From Actinoplanes sp. NBC_00393 (GTDB taxonomy: Bacteria > Actinomycetota > Actinomycetes > Mycobacteriales > Micromonosporaceae): DNA of 64,000 nucleotides. A program made the translations under genes and the position numbers. Location of the stretch: contig NZ_CP107942.1 in NCBI RefSeq assembly GCF_036053395.1, positions 8,636,001 to 8,700,000 on the forward strand. Reading direction: 5' to 3'. Below the pieces are notes generated by a model. The model did no database searches. It saw only the letters and a list, made by a program, of their open reading frames with translations, and was not told the DNA's origin. Within the stretch, counting starts at the first letter, position 1. Each line of letters opens with the position of its first letter. Shown piece by piece: positions 18,981 through 30,926 of this stretch.

Positions 18981-19297
18981 CTCGGCTTCCCTCCGTTGCC
19001 GGGTCCCATCCATGGTGCGCGTTCCCCGGTTCCGATGCCGCACAAACCGGCATGTGCCAACAATCGGCGGAGTGTCACCACGGAGAGCGAACAGAACAGC
19101 GGCACCACCGGCTGCAATCCGCCCCAGAAGTGTGGACATGCCCCGAGGTCGGCTGTCCCCGGCGAGGCATCTGCCGGGATCGCAGTGCGAAATTCGGGGC
19201 GATTTCCGCTACGCAACGCGACTGCGGAATACTGCCTGCTGGAGGACAGCGCGGTCCTGCCCTCTGCTGCCCGTTCCAAAGAGCAAGGAGCGCACCG
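18981..19297. other. Divergent promoter region of fba
   Basis: These 317 bases carry no gene that I can support. AATACT near 19228-19233, within CTGCGGAATACTGCC, is a possible -10 for the aldolase gene. A GAAAT...ATTTC inverted pair lies around 19190-19210. No attenuator or riboswitch was recognised. Confidence 0.45.
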
Positions 19298-20323
<1,026 letters not shown>

Positions 20324-20332
20324 TCCGAACGG

Positions 20333-20370
20333 CAGCGGCCGGTCCCCGAACGCGGGGACCGGCCGCTGTT
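20333..20370 (+). terminator. Intrinsic terminator after fba
   Basis: A 16-bp perfect stem (20333-20348 with 20353-20368, core GCGGCCGGTCCCCG) closes an AACG loop and is followed by a short T stretch. Confidence 0.9.
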
Positions 20371-20393
20371 GTCTTGCGTGGTTACGCAGCGAC

Positions 20394-20948
20394 ATGGGTA
20401 CGATCGGTCGTCTTGATCAAGGGACGGTGGTCGTGCTCGGTATCGAGGGCTGGAAACCCGAGTGGCATCACGATGCCGAGGCCCTCGCCGCCACTCATCG
20501 ACACATGTTTGTACGGCTCATCGGCCGTAGGCTGCGATCAAGCTGGCTGATGTGGGACGTGGCCCAGCGGGGCTGGTTCGCCGACGGCCCGATCATCCTC
20601 GACTTCGGTTTGAGTCGCGTCGAGGTCACTCACCGTAAGTTCGACGAGTGCGCGATCACCTGGGACCAGATCGACATGTCGGTGCCAATCGACTGGTACG
20701 AACATTTCGACTGGCGCGCCGACCCGCACGCCGCGCTGCGCAAGGCCCGCGGCCGGCCGCTCCGCGCGGTCAACATCATCGAACGGACCACCTCGGCGGA
20801 CTGGCGGCCCCGGGTCCTGCATGCCGTCGAGTTCCTCTTCGACGGGGCCCGCCTTGCCGTCTACAACGCGATGGACGAGAACGGGCTCACCGACGTACCG
20901 GAAGCGGACCTTCCTCGGGTCCACTGGCGACGCGTCCACGTAGCCTGA
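20394..20948 (+). CDS. Conserved-looking protein of unknown function
   Basis: A 184-residue soluble protein from ATG at 20394. GTG at 20433 with AAGGGA upstream is an alternative start that removes 13 residues. It is rich in Trp (GWKPEW, SSWLMWD, GWFAD, TWDQID, IDWYEHFDW), which gives it a beta-rich look reminiscent of DUF402-type nucleotide hydrolases. I could not confirm the Asp/Lys motif of that family, so this is only a suggestion. No membrane segment. It follows fba behind a terminator and is convergent with a small membrane protein gene. Confidence 0.6.
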   Translation: MGTIGRLDQGTVVVLGIEGWKPEWHHDAEALAATHRHMFVRLIGRRLRSSWLMWDVAQRGWFADGPIILDFGLSRVEVTHRKFDECAITWDQIDMSVPIDWYEHFDWRADPHAALRKARGRPLRAVNIIERTTSADWRPRVLHAVEFLFDGARLAVYNAMDENGLTDVPEADLPRVHWRRVHVA

Positions 20949-21106
20949 CCGCCGGCCGGCCCTTGCCCGCCGCTGACCGGACCCGTGCTCGGCTCGGCCT
21001 TGCCTTCCCCGGCCCGGCTCTGCCTTGCCTTGCCTTGCGGGGCAGCTGGTAGGCGGACGCCGCGCGGAAAGCGCCAGCTGATCGCCTGCTGGCCACCCGC
21101 CTCTGC

Positions 21107-21331
21107 TCAGCAGCTGCCGCCTCCGCCGGAGTCGCAGGAGCCGCCACCCCCGCTGGACCAGCCGTCGCCGCCGCCGTAATGCGTCACGCCGGGCTGGTAG
21201 CCGCCGACCCGGTGGTCGTGCGGGCCGGCCCCGATGGTGGCCCGACGGGACACGCGGATCGCGACCGCCACGGCGATCACCAGACCCGCCAGAAACAGCA
21301 TCATCGTCAGCATGGCTGCAGTGTGAGCCAC
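21107..21331 (-). CDS. Small membrane protein with Gly/Ser/Cys tail
   Basis: A 74-residue protein: HTAAMLTMMLFLAGLVIAVAVAI forms one membrane helix, then a basic turn (RVSRRA) and a tail ending GGGGSCDSGGGGSC, with two cysteines in Gly-rich context. The start is GTG at 21331. It looks like a shortened paralogue of the next gene upstream on the same strand (shared HTA-M-hydrophobic start and Ser/Gly tail), 18 nt away. Function unknown. Confidence 0.6.
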   Translation of the reverse strand: MAHTAAMLTMMLFLAGLVIAVAVAIRVSRRATIGAGPHDHRVGGYQPGVTHYGGGDGWSSGGGGSCDSGGGGSC

Positions 21332-21349
21332 GCGCGCCAGCCACGGCTG

Positions 21350-21745
21350 TCAGTCACCGCCGCCACCGCCACCGCCGCCCCCACCGCCGCTGTCGCCTCC
21401 GGAGGAGCCGCCGCTGTCACTCCAGGACGAGCCGCCGCTGTCACCCCAGGACGAGCCTCCGCTGTCACCCCAGGAGGAACCGCCTCGGTCATCCCAGGAC
21501 GAGCCGCTGTCGCCCGAGGACGAGCCGTGGTCATCCCACGACGAGCCGCCGTCGTGCGACGTGTAGTAGAACGGTCCGCCGCTGCTGCGCTGGATGTGCG
21601 GCCGGGGCGCCCCGTAGTCGTTCCGCCCCCGCTTCGCGTTGCGGAAGATGATCAAGGCGGCGATCAGGGCGATCGCGAAGAATGCCAGCACCATCAGCGC
21701 TCCCAGGAGTACGACGAAGGTCACCATGAGCGCAGTGTGCGGCAT
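21350..21745 (-). CDS. Small membrane protein with SSWGDSGG repeats
   Basis: A 131-residue protein: one membrane helix (about residues 6-32), a short basic region (RNAKRGRND), then a tail of SSWDD/SSWGDSGG units ending in a poly-Gly stretch. The units are encoded by tandem DNA repeats of about 24 bp between roughly 21412 and 21540. ATG at 21745 follows AGGTGGCGAGG. It is probably in an operon with its smaller paralogue downstream and the LOG-family gene upstream (stop codon 10 nt away). Function unknown; the repeats may vary in number between strains. Confidence 0.65.
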   Translation of the reverse strand: MPHTALMVTFVVLLGALMVLAFFAIALIAALIIFRNAKRGRNDYGAPRPHIQRSSGGPFYYTSHDGGSSWDDHGSSSGDSGSSWDDRGGSSWGDSGGSSWGDSGGSSWSDSGGSSGGDSGGGGGGGGGGGD

Positions 21746-21755
21746 CCTCGCCACC

Positions 21756-22985
21756 TCACCTGAGCAGGGCCGACATCGCCTCCTCCAGCGAATCGGTGAC
21801 CACGATCAGATCGGACTGGTCGCCGTGCGGCGAACGGGCCAGCAGCGGACCCAGCAACTCCGCCACCGGCAGCGCCGACCAGTGTTCGACGCCGAGGAAC
21901 ACGAACGCCCCGGACGGCCCGTCGGTCCGGTAGAACGTCTTCGTCGCCGCCTGGAAGATCTCCTGGACCGTGCCGGCCCAGCCGGGGGCGAAGACGATGC
22001 CACCTCGGGAGAGGCGCAGGATCGAGTCCTCGCGTACCGCGTTGGAGAAGTACTTGCCGATCTGCCCGGCGAAGAGGTTGGCCGGCTCGTGTCCGTACAG
22101 CCAGGTGGGCAGTGCCAGCCCGCCGTGCTTGAGCCGGCCCGCCACGTCGCTCTCCGGGAGCGGATAGGCCGCGCGAACGGCCAGGGCAGCCGCGGTGTAC
22201 GGGTCGTGGTCCTGGAACCGCGGCGCGGTGGCCAGCTTGTCGATCGCGTCGGACAGTTCGTTCTCCGACCGCGAGGCGAAGTAGGCGCCAAGGTTCGCGG
22301 CCTCCATCACCCCGGGCCCGCCCCCGGTCACGATCAGCCGCCCGACGCCGGCCAGTTGCCGGGTCAGGTCCGCGACCATCCGGTACGCCGAAGCCCCGCG
22401 CAACTCCGCATGCCCGCCCATGATCCCGACCGGTCCCTCGTGACCGTGCACCGCCGCCCACGCGGACAGCGCCTTGCCGAGCGCGTTGTCGATGCCCGCG
22501 TCGTGAAGCCGTTGCGCAAGCGCCTCCCGGATGTCCGGCACCGCACCGCCGTGCGCGACGAAATGGTCGAAGACCACGGTGTCGTACATGCCGGCGAACC
22601 CGCCGTCGGCGAACCCGGCGGCCAGGTCGTCGGCCGTGTAGAGCAGCGCGGGATGGGTGGGGTAGGGCCGGGTCTGGAACGGCGGCACCAGGTGGGCGCC
22701 GCGCCGGATCAGGTCGATCTCCACGTCCGGCCCGGCGAGCCGGCAGCCTACGAAGAGCGTGCCGCGCACGTCGACGCCGGTCAGATCCGGTGGATCGCGG
22801 TCCAGGTGCACGCCGAGGACGACGAGCCCGGCCAGGGTGTTCTTGCGGACGTGGGAGTCGAACTCGGCACGCGACTCGATCTCGAACTCGGTCGCGTCGA
22901 ACGGGGCGTCCCCACCGAGCACTGGTTGCAACGGATCCGGCATGTGGTCCATCTTGCGCGAAACGTGCACGGTGACGTCGGCCAC
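21756..22985 (-). CDS. LOG-family nucleotide-processing protein, long form
   Basis: A 409-residue protein. The C-terminal half has the Rossmann-like LOG/lysine-decarboxylase-like fold: GIMGGHAELRG, the nucleotide loop VTGGGPGVMEAANLGA, and PGWAGTVQEIFQA, a variant of PGGxGTxxE. LOG enzymes hydrolyse cytokinin or purine riboside monophosphates. This protein is much longer than the usual 180-250 residues because of an N-terminal extension of about 190 residues (contains VVLGVHLDRDPPDL and GTLFVGCRLAG). GTG at 22985 is only 36 nt from the divergent ADP-ribosylglycohydrolase start. The Gly-to-Trp change in the second motif is unusual. Confidence 0.8.
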   Translation of the reverse strand: MADVTVHVSRKMDHMPDPLQPVLGGDAPFDATEFEIESRAEFDSHVRKNTLAGLVVLGVHLDRDPPDLTGVDVRGTLFVGCRLAGPDVEIDLIRRGAHLVPPFQTRPYPTHPALLYTADDLAAGFADGGFAGMYDTVVFDHFVAHGGAVPDIREALAQRLHDAGIDNALGKALSAWAAVHGHEGPVGIMGGHAELRGASAYRMVADLTRQLAGVGRLIVTGGGPGVMEAANLGAYFASRSENELSDAIDKLATAPRFQDHDPYTAAALAVRAAYPLPESDVAGRLKHGGLALPTWLYGHEPANLFAGQIGKYFSNAVREDSILRLSRGGIVFAPGWAGTVQEIFQAATKTFYRTDGPSGAFVFLGVEHWSALPVAELLGPLLARSPHGDQSDLIVVTDSLEEAMSALLR

Positions 22986-23021
22986 CCCGCACGCGTTGAC
23001 GTACTACCTAGAGTTGTCCGC

Positions 23022-24011
23022 ATGCGTGCTGCGTCGGGATCGCTCTTCGGGTTGGCGTACGGAGACTCCTTGGGGAAACCCACCGAGTTCCAGGAGTACG
23101 CGCAGATCGTGGCCCGGTATGGTCCCGGTGGCCCACGCCGGCTGGAGGGCGAGCCCGCGCTCGTCACCGACGACACCCAGATGGCCCTCGCCGTCGGTGA
23201 GGCCCTGCTCGAGGTGCACGCGGTCACCCCGGAGACGTTCGAGCCGGTGCTGCGGCGCCGGTTCGTGGAGTGGGCGGCCAGCCCGGAGAACGACCGGGCC
23301 CCCGGCATGACCTGCCTGCGGGCCTGCGCGGCGCTCGCCGACGGGCGTCCGTGGACCCGGGCCACCCAGCCCGACTCCAAGGGTTGCGGGGCGAACATGC
23401 GGGTCACCCCGGTCGGCCTGATGCGCGGGCTGACCGATGACCAGCGGGCCGGGGCCGCGCAACTTCAGGCCGGGCTCACCCACGGTCACCCCACCGGGTT
23501 GGCAGCGAGTGAGCTCACGGCGTACGCGGTCCGGTGGCTCAGCGACGGCCTCCCGCCGGCCGACCTGCTGGATGCGCTCCGCGAACGCTGCGCCTCGCAG
23601 CGCAAGGTCTACCGGGGTGACTGGCTCGGCGAGCTCTGGCAACGCCCCACGGTTTCCTCCCCGGAGGAATTCATCGCCCTGGGCTGGGACGAGTGCGCCG
23701 CCGCCCTCGACCGGGTCGCCGAGGCCCTCGCCGCCGGCGCCTACGAGGGCGACCCGTGCCTGGCCACCGGCGCCGGATGGATCGCCGAGGAAGCGCTGGC
23801 CACGGCCCTCTACGTCTACCTGATCTCGCCCGACGAGCCGGTCGCCGTCCTCGGCCGCGGCGCCGCCTCCTCCGGCGACTCCGACTCCATCGCCTGCCTG
23901 GCCGGCGCCTTCGCCGGCGCCGCGCTCGGCCTGCCGGCCTTCCCGGCCGAATGGCAAACCCAGATCGAGTACGCCGACCGCCTCTTCCGCCTCGGCGCCG
24001 CCTGGGACTGA
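23022..24011 (+). CDS. ADP-ribosylglycohydrolase (DraG/ARH family)
   Basis: A 329-residue all-helical enzyme. The metal-binding motifs are VTDDTQMA (about residues 46-53) and, near the C-terminus, SGDSDSIACLAGAFAGA, with GLAYGDSLG at the N-terminus. Members remove ADP-ribose from modified proteins, nucleic acids or small molecules using Mg or Mn. The target is unknown. The ATG has no Shine-Dalgarno; TAGAGT ends 7 nt upstream, indicating a leaderless transcript. It is divergent from the LOG-family gene. Confidence 0.85.
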   Translation: MRAASGSLFGLAYGDSLGKPTEFQEYAQIVARYGPGGPRRLEGEPALVTDDTQMALAVGEALLEVHAVTPETFEPVLRRRFVEWAASPENDRAPGMTCLRACAALADGRPWTRATQPDSKGCGANMRVTPVGLMRGLTDDQRAGAAQLQAGLTHGHPTGLAASELTAYAVRWLSDGLPPADLLDALRERCASQRKVYRGDWLGELWQRPTVSSPEEFIALGWDECAAALDRVAEALAAGAYEGDPCLATGAGWIAEEALATALYVYLISPDEPVAVLGRGAASSGDSDSIACLAGAFAGAALGLPAFPAEWQTQIEYADRLFRLGAAWD

Positions 24012-24169
24012 CCCCTCCACCGCCGGCGATTCACTTCGGCTTGCGGTACCCCTCCGCGGCCGCCGCCGGCGATCCCACCCGGCCGCCAGCGATCCCTCCC
24101 CGGGCGCCGCCGGGATGGTTTTGGGACGCTGGGCGGAATGATTGCCGGGCGTCCGGGTTGAATGAGGTC

Positions 24170-24592
24170 ATGCAGAACCTCCTTCCCGAGCCCCCGGCCA
24201 CCCTCCTGCCCGCCGACGCCCAGGCGGACAAGGCGCTGGCCGAGGCTGCCGCCACGGGCAACGCCGCGGCCTTCAAGGCGGTCGCCGCCGACTACCCCGC
24301 ATACAGCGCCGCCTGGGCGCCCCTGGCCACCGACGCCCTGGCCGCGGGCGAGCCGGTGACCGCCTACGCCTACGCCCGCACCGGGTACCACCGCGGCCTG
24401 GACTCGCTGCGCCGCAACGGCTGGAAGGGCCACGGCCCGGTCCCGTGGTCGCACGAGCCGAACCGCGGCTTCCTGCGCTGCCTGCACGCCCTGTCCCTGG
24501 CCGCAGCCGCCATCGGCGAGGCCGACGAAGCAGCCCGATGCGCCCAGTTCCTGCGCGACAGCGACCCGGCCGCTGCCGACGCCCTGAGCTGA
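24170..24592 (+). CDS. DUF3151 family protein
   Basis: A 140-residue soluble, largely helical protein matching DUF3151, conserved in Actinobacteria: it opens with NLLPEPPATLLP and contains AYAYARTGYHRGLDSLRR and GWKGHGPVPWSHEPNRGFLR. Function unknown in the family; the helical repeats resemble TPR-like folds. ATG at 24170 has only a weak GAGG site. It follows the glycohydrolase gene after 158 nt of GC-rich spacer and is convergent with the ATPase gene. Confidence 0.85.
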   Translation: MQNLLPEPPATLLPADAQADKALAEAAATGNAAAFKAVAADYPAYSAAWAPLATDALAAGEPVTAYAYARTGYHRGLDSLRRNGWKGHGPVPWSHEPNRGFLRCLHALSLAAAAIGEADEAARCAQFLRDSDPAAADALS

Positions 24593-24648
24593 TTTATCTG
24601 ACGCGGAGCGGTGGTCGCTGCAGGCAGCCACCGTTCCGCATCTTCATC

Positions 24649-24748
24649 GGTACGCGCGACGCCGTCCCCAAAGAATTTGGACCGTCCCGCACTACCGCGC
24701 GATCACCCAGATGGTGCGGGCCCCAGCGCGGGCGCCGGGCGTAAGCAG
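24649..24748. repeat. Dispersed intergenic repeat, copy B
   Basis: One hundred bases matching 11982-12080 at roughly 70% by eye, with blocks GGTACGC, CCGTCCCC, ACCGTCCC, ACTACC, CGCGATCACC, CAGCGCGG and AAGCAG in order. As with copy A, it lies between convergent genes and its right end abuts the stop codon of a minus-strand gene. Confidence 0.65.
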
Positions 24749-24750
24749 CA

Positions 24751-26532
24751 CTAAAGGCCCTCGGCCACGGAGGCTGCGATCTTCAGCCAGGCATCCCTGG
24801 TGTTGGCGGAGAGTTCGCCGTACCGGATCGGCTCGCCCGAATCGATCAACTTCTCATAGGGCGCCAGCAACACCGCCCGGGTACGCGCGGCGAAGTGCTG
24901 CTGGATCGCCGGCAGATCGATGTCCTTCCGGGTCGGCGGCATGGTGACCACGGTGATCGCCTGCCGGACCAGCCGCCGCCGACCGCCCTGCTCCAGGTGA
25001 TCGAGCATGCGGGCAGCAGTCTCGGCCGAATCGTTCCGGGCCGACATCGTGATCACCAGCTGGTCGGTGGCGTCCATGGCGGCCTGCCAATTCTCCGCCC
25101 GCACGTTGTTGCCGGTGTCCACGAAGATCAACTTGTAGAACCGGCTGACCACATCCCGGATCTCCGCGAATGCACCAGCCGTCAGCATCTCCCCGGCCGT
25201 CGCGGACTCGTCCGACGCGAGCACGTCGAACATCCCCTCGCCCTGCGCACGCACATACTGCGAGAGGTCACCGACCCGCCCCTGCGCCCCTTGGAAGAGA
25301 TCCAGGTCGCGCATCATGTCCCGAACCGTACGAGCGTGGAAATCCTGCTGCGCCCGCATCCCCAGGGTGCCCTGAGTCTCGTTGTTGTCCCAGGCCAGCA
25401 CGTACCCGCCGCGCTTCTGCCCAAAAGTCATCGCCAACAGCAGCACCGCGACCGTCTTGCCCGCCCCGCCCTTGGGATTGACCACGGTCACCTGCCGCAG
25501 ACCGCCGAAGTTCCGCCGAACCATCTCGACGTCCTGTTTGTACTCCAGCTCCCGCTTACCCGGCGCCAACTTGACCAGCCCAAGCGTGCCCTTGTGCAGC
25601 ATCGCCCGAGCCCCCATGGTCGCCGTCTGCTGAGCCGGCTTCGCCAGCCGCCGCCGAGCAAACTCCTCCGCCGTCGGCGTCCCGTCACCGATCCACGCCA
25701 GCTCCTCGAACGGATTCCCAGCCTCAGCTCCGGAAGGCGGTGCAGAACCGGGCGGCTGCTGCCCGCCCGGCGATTGCTGCCCGGCCGGTGGTTGCTGCCC
25801 GGCCGGTGGTTGCTGTGCGGCCGGCGGCGGCGCGGCCTGCGGCTGTTGCCGGGCGGGCGGGGCCGCTGCGGGCGTTCCCGGCTGGTGAATGCCGGCGGCA
25901 GGCAGAACCGGCGTGGTGGGGCGCGAACTGGCGGGCGGTGCCGCAGCCTGCGCCGAAGCGGCTGTCGGTTGAGCAGGCTCGGGAGCCACCGGCGCGACCG
26001 GTGCAACAGGCTCGGGAGCCACCGGCGCGACCGGTGCAACAGGCTCGGTCGGCTGCGACCGGCGCGGCGGCTGCGCCCACGGCGAGTCAGCGTTGGCGTG
26101 CCCACCGGCATCCTCGGCCGGCTCGCGCTGGGCCGGCAGGTGGACGCCCGGCGGCAGGACCGCGTCGGTAACTGGCCGGAACACCCCGGGCTCCACCTGG
26201 ATCACGCCGGCAGGCGGGAGGTGAGGTTGCGAGGCCGGGGCCGGGGATCCGGCGGGCGGAAGGGGAGCCGCGGACGCCGAGGCTGAAGGCGGAGGTGGAG
26301 AGGCCGCGGCGAGGTGCGGAGATTGGGCTGCCGGGGGTTCGGCCGGGTGCGGCGATGGGGAGGCCGCCGCCGGGGACTCGGCGCGCGGAAGGTGAGGCTG
26401 GGACGCCGGAGGTCCGGAGCCCGGGAGCGGGACCCCGGAAGGCGGGAGCTGCACAGCCCGCCCGTGCACCGGTGTCTCCGGCTCCTCGGCCCAGAACGGT
26501 TCGACATCCCGGTCGGCGTGCTCGTCCTCCAC
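24751..26532 (-). CDS. MinD/ParA-type ATPase with disordered N-terminus
   Basis: A 593-residue protein. Residues 1-270 are low complexity, rich in Pro, Ala, Gln and Ser. The C-terminal 300 residues form a P-loop ATPase of the SIMIBI class with the deviant Walker A VVNPKGGAGKT, LAWDNNETQGTLG (switch I region) and LIFVDTGNN (Walker B). The architecture resembles EspI-like ATPases of type VII secretion loci and other polar-localisation ParA proteins, but no ESX gene lies nearby, so the cargo is unknown. GTG at 26532 follows GGGAGG. An inverted-repeat element lies upstream of the start. Confidence 0.8.
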   Translation of the reverse strand: MEDEHADRDVEPFWAEEPETPVHGRAVQLPPSGVPLPGSGPPASQPHLPRAESPAAASPSPHPAEPPAAQSPHLAAASPPPPSASASAAPLPPAGSPAPASQPHLPPAGVIQVEPGVFRPVTDAVLPPGVHLPAQREPAEDAGGHANADSPWAQPPRRSQPTEPVAPVAPVAPEPVAPVAPVAPEPAQPTAASAQAAAPPASSRPTTPVLPAAGIHQPGTPAAAPPARQQPQAAPPPAAQQPPAGQQPPAGQQSPGGQQPPGSAPPSGAEAGNPFEELAWIGDGTPTAEEFARRRLAKPAQQTATMGARAMLHKGTLGLVKLAPGKRELEYKQDVEMVRRNFGGLRQVTVVNPKGGAGKTVAVLLLAMTFGQKRGGYVLAWDNNETQGTLGMRAQQDFHARTVRDMMRDLDLFQGAQGRVGDLSQYVRAQGEGMFDVLASDESATAGEMLTAGAFAEIRDVVSRFYKLIFVDTGNNVRAENWQAAMDATDQLVITMSARNDSAETAARMLDHLEQGGRRRLVRQAITVVTMPPTRKDIDLPAIQQHFAARTRAVLLAPYEKLIDSGEPIRYGELSANTRDAWLKIAASVAEGL

Positions 26533-26567
26533 GAATACGACCTCCCGTTAAGGCAGACATCCGGCCG

Positions 26568-26661
26568 ATGAACCCTTTTCCACGTGGCCAGGGCGGCACC
26601 ACCCGGCACCAGCCAACGGCTCGGATGCCTTCGGCCCGATGCCAGGTTGAAAAGGGTTCAT
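26568..26661. repeat. 94-bp element bounded by 13-bp inverted repeats
   Basis: ATGAACCCTTTTC (26568-26580) and GAAAAGGGTTCAT (26649-26661) are perfect reverse complements, separated by 68 bp. They sit in the 153-nt gap between the ATPase start and the stop of the next minus-strand gene. Either a long hairpin, paired operators, or a small insertion remnant; I see no coding frame inside. Confidence 0.6.
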
Positions 26662-26685
26662 TGTCCGTTCAGGGTGGCATAAGTG

Positions 26686-27642
26686 TCAGCCTGCGTACAC
26701 CGCCCAGGCGCCCGGCTCGGTCCACCAGGATCGCTTGCGGCTCGTGGATCCCGCCACCCCGTCGTCGAGGAACTGCAGGTCGCCGTCGCGGGGCAGCACC
26801 GAGACCGCCCGGCCGCGGGCCCGGCGCACCTCGATGCGTACCCGGGTGCCTTTGAAACGCTGCTTGACCACGACCGGGACCGCCACTGCGACCTCGACCC
26901 GGCCGTCGGTGGGGTCGCCGTCGGCGAGCAGCTGCAGGCCGTCGAATTCGGCATAGCCGCCACCGTTACCGACCGCACACGCCAGGACCGGCTCCTCACC
27001 GTCGGTGAGCAACGCGTTGTCCACCTCGACCCGGCCGCGCCACGGAACCGCGCGTCCGTTGTCGTCCGCGCCGCCGAGCAGCGCGCCGTCCAGGGTGACC
27101 GAGCCGCCGTCGTTGCGCAGCAGGTCGAGCCGGCGCACGTCCCCGTTGAGCACGGCCGCCGCGACCTCGGCGGGGGTGCGCGGCAGACCGAGCTGTGCGG
27201 CGAGGTCCGAAGTGTTTCCCGGGTCGAGCGGGAGGATCGCCAGCGGCGGCAGGTCCGGCACGGTCCGGGCGCTGGGCAGGTCGGCCGGTCGTTTGCTGGG
27301 CGGCGGAGCGTACCGCCGGACCAGCCGGCGCACGACGGCGCGCAACTGGCCGTCGGTGGCGCTCGCCACCACCAACCGCAGCTTGGTCTCCGGGTCCGGC
27401 CAGGTCAGGCCGTCCGGCCTGGCCGGACCGTCGAAGCGGGCCAGCACCGCGTCGATCTCCTGATCGGAGCCGGCCATCACCGTTTCGACCCGGGCGCCGG
27501 CGGCACGCAACGCGTCGGCGCAGGTCAAGACGGGGGTACGCGGAGCGCACACCGCCGCCGCAGCGGTCCCGCAGCCGCCACAAGCGGAGCCGCAGGCGTC
27601 ACCCGACCCCTCGGCCAGGCTGAGGAGAACGACGTCGTACAT
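26686..27642 (-). CDS. Diacylglycerol-kinase-like protein with Cys-rich head
   Basis: A 318-residue protein resembling the catalytic fold of lipid/diacylglycerol kinases: LAILPLDPGNTSDLAAQLGLP mirrors the GTGNDFA nucleotide loop, followed by AAAVLNGDVRRLDLLRNDGG. The first 41 residues hold five cysteines (C17, C21, C24, C32, C41) in Gly/Ala-rich sequence, suggesting a metal or redox site not expected in this family. The gene starts 3 nt after the purA stop codon, so the two are probably co-transcribed. Kinase activity and substrate are inferred only from the fold. Confidence 0.65.
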   Translation of the reverse strand: MYDVVLLSLAEGSGDACGSACGGCGTAAAAVCAPRTPVLTCADALRAAGARVETVMAGSDQEIDAVLARFDGPARPDGLTWPDPETKLRLVVASATDGQLRAVVRRLVRRYAPPPSKRPADLPSARTVPDLPPLAILPLDPGNTSDLAAQLGLPRTPAEVAAAVLNGDVRRLDLLRNDGGSVTLDGALLGGADDNGRAVPWRGRVEVDNALLTDGEEPVLACAVGNGGGYAEFDGLQLLADGDPTDGRVEVAVAVPVVVKQRFKGTRVRIEVRRARGRAVSVLPRDGDLQFLDDGVAGSTSRKRSWWTEPGAWAVYAG

Positions 27643-27645
27643 CCG

Positions 27646-30263
<2,618 letters not shown>

Positions 30264-30287
30264 GCTTTCGTACGCGCGACGCGTGCG

Positions 30288-30313
30288 GGTCCGGGTGCGG
30301 TCGCACCCGGACC
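30288..30313. terminator. Bidirectional terminator, purD / SCP2 gene
   Basis: GGTCCGGGTGCG (30288-30299) pairs perfectly with CGCACCCGGACC (30302-30313). It lies between two convergent stop codons. Confidence 0.8.
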
Positions 30314-30324
30314 TCAGCGCTTGT

Positions 30325-30777
30325 TCAGGACTTCGGGATGTCGAAGAGCTTCGCGATGCTGGCGGCCAGGCTCAGGTCACCCTTGGCCTTGATCTTGCCG
30401 GTCATGAACAGCATCATCGGGTTGCCGTCGCCGGCGACGGTCTTCAGGAACGTGACCGCGTCCATGGTCATGGCCAGCTTCGGGTCGCGTACCGGCTGGT
30501 TGGTGACGGTGCAGGCGCCGTTCTCGATCACGGTCTCGTAGGTGTCGCTGCTGCCGCCGGCGCCACCCGTGATGATCCAGTGGATGACGGCCGAGGTGCT
30601 GCCGGCCTTGTCGGCGCGGAACAGCGTGGGCATCCGGTTGAACACCTCGTCGAGGATCTTCGTCCGCGCGTCCGACGCCATCACTTCGGCAATCTTCGAG
30701 TCCGGAGTGGACTTGACGAGCTGAGCGAACTCCTTCGGGCCGATCGACGAAAGCGACTCGGGGTTGAATTCAGTCAT
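30325..30777 (-). CDS. SCP2 sterol-binding domain protein
   Basis: A 150-residue soluble protein with an SCP2-like lipid-binding domain: AVIHWIITGG, YETVIENGACTV, LAMTMDAVTFLKTVAG and MLFMTGKIKAKGDL form the alternating strands and helices of the fold, and IKAKGDLSLAAS is the typical end. It would bind a hydrophobic ligand; which one is unknown. ATG at 30777 follows GAAAGG. It is sandwiched between purD and purB on the opposite strand. A second, different sterol-carrier-family gene lies before purF. Confidence 0.85.
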   Translation of the reverse strand: MTEFNPESLSSIGPKEFAQLVKSTPDSKIAEVMASDARTKILDEVFNRMPTLFRADKAGSTSAVIHWIITGGAGGSSDTYETVIENGACTVTNQPVRDPKLAMTMDAVTFLKTVAGDGNPMMLFMTGKIKAKGDLSLAASIAKLFDIPKS

Positions 30778-30926
30778 CAGTAGACCTTTCGGGATGAGCG
30801 TCGAACCTACTCGCCGGTAACCTTAGCGAGGATGCCGCGTTTTTGTGCAGTGTGCCACCCACAAACAGTCGTTGTACTCCTCAGCGCCGTCGGGCCACTC
30901 CTCCCGACCATGAAACAATCGGCGCC

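Noticed and set aside
21412..21540. Tandem repeats of about 24 bp that resemble an array.
   Set aside because: They encode SSWGDSGG units in phase with the small membrane protein; there are no unique spacers.
24012..24169. GCCGCCGGCGAT-like repeats between the glycohydrolase and DUF3151 genes.
   Set aside because: Low-complexity GC-rich spacer with irregular units; no consistent hairpin or element boundary could be defined.
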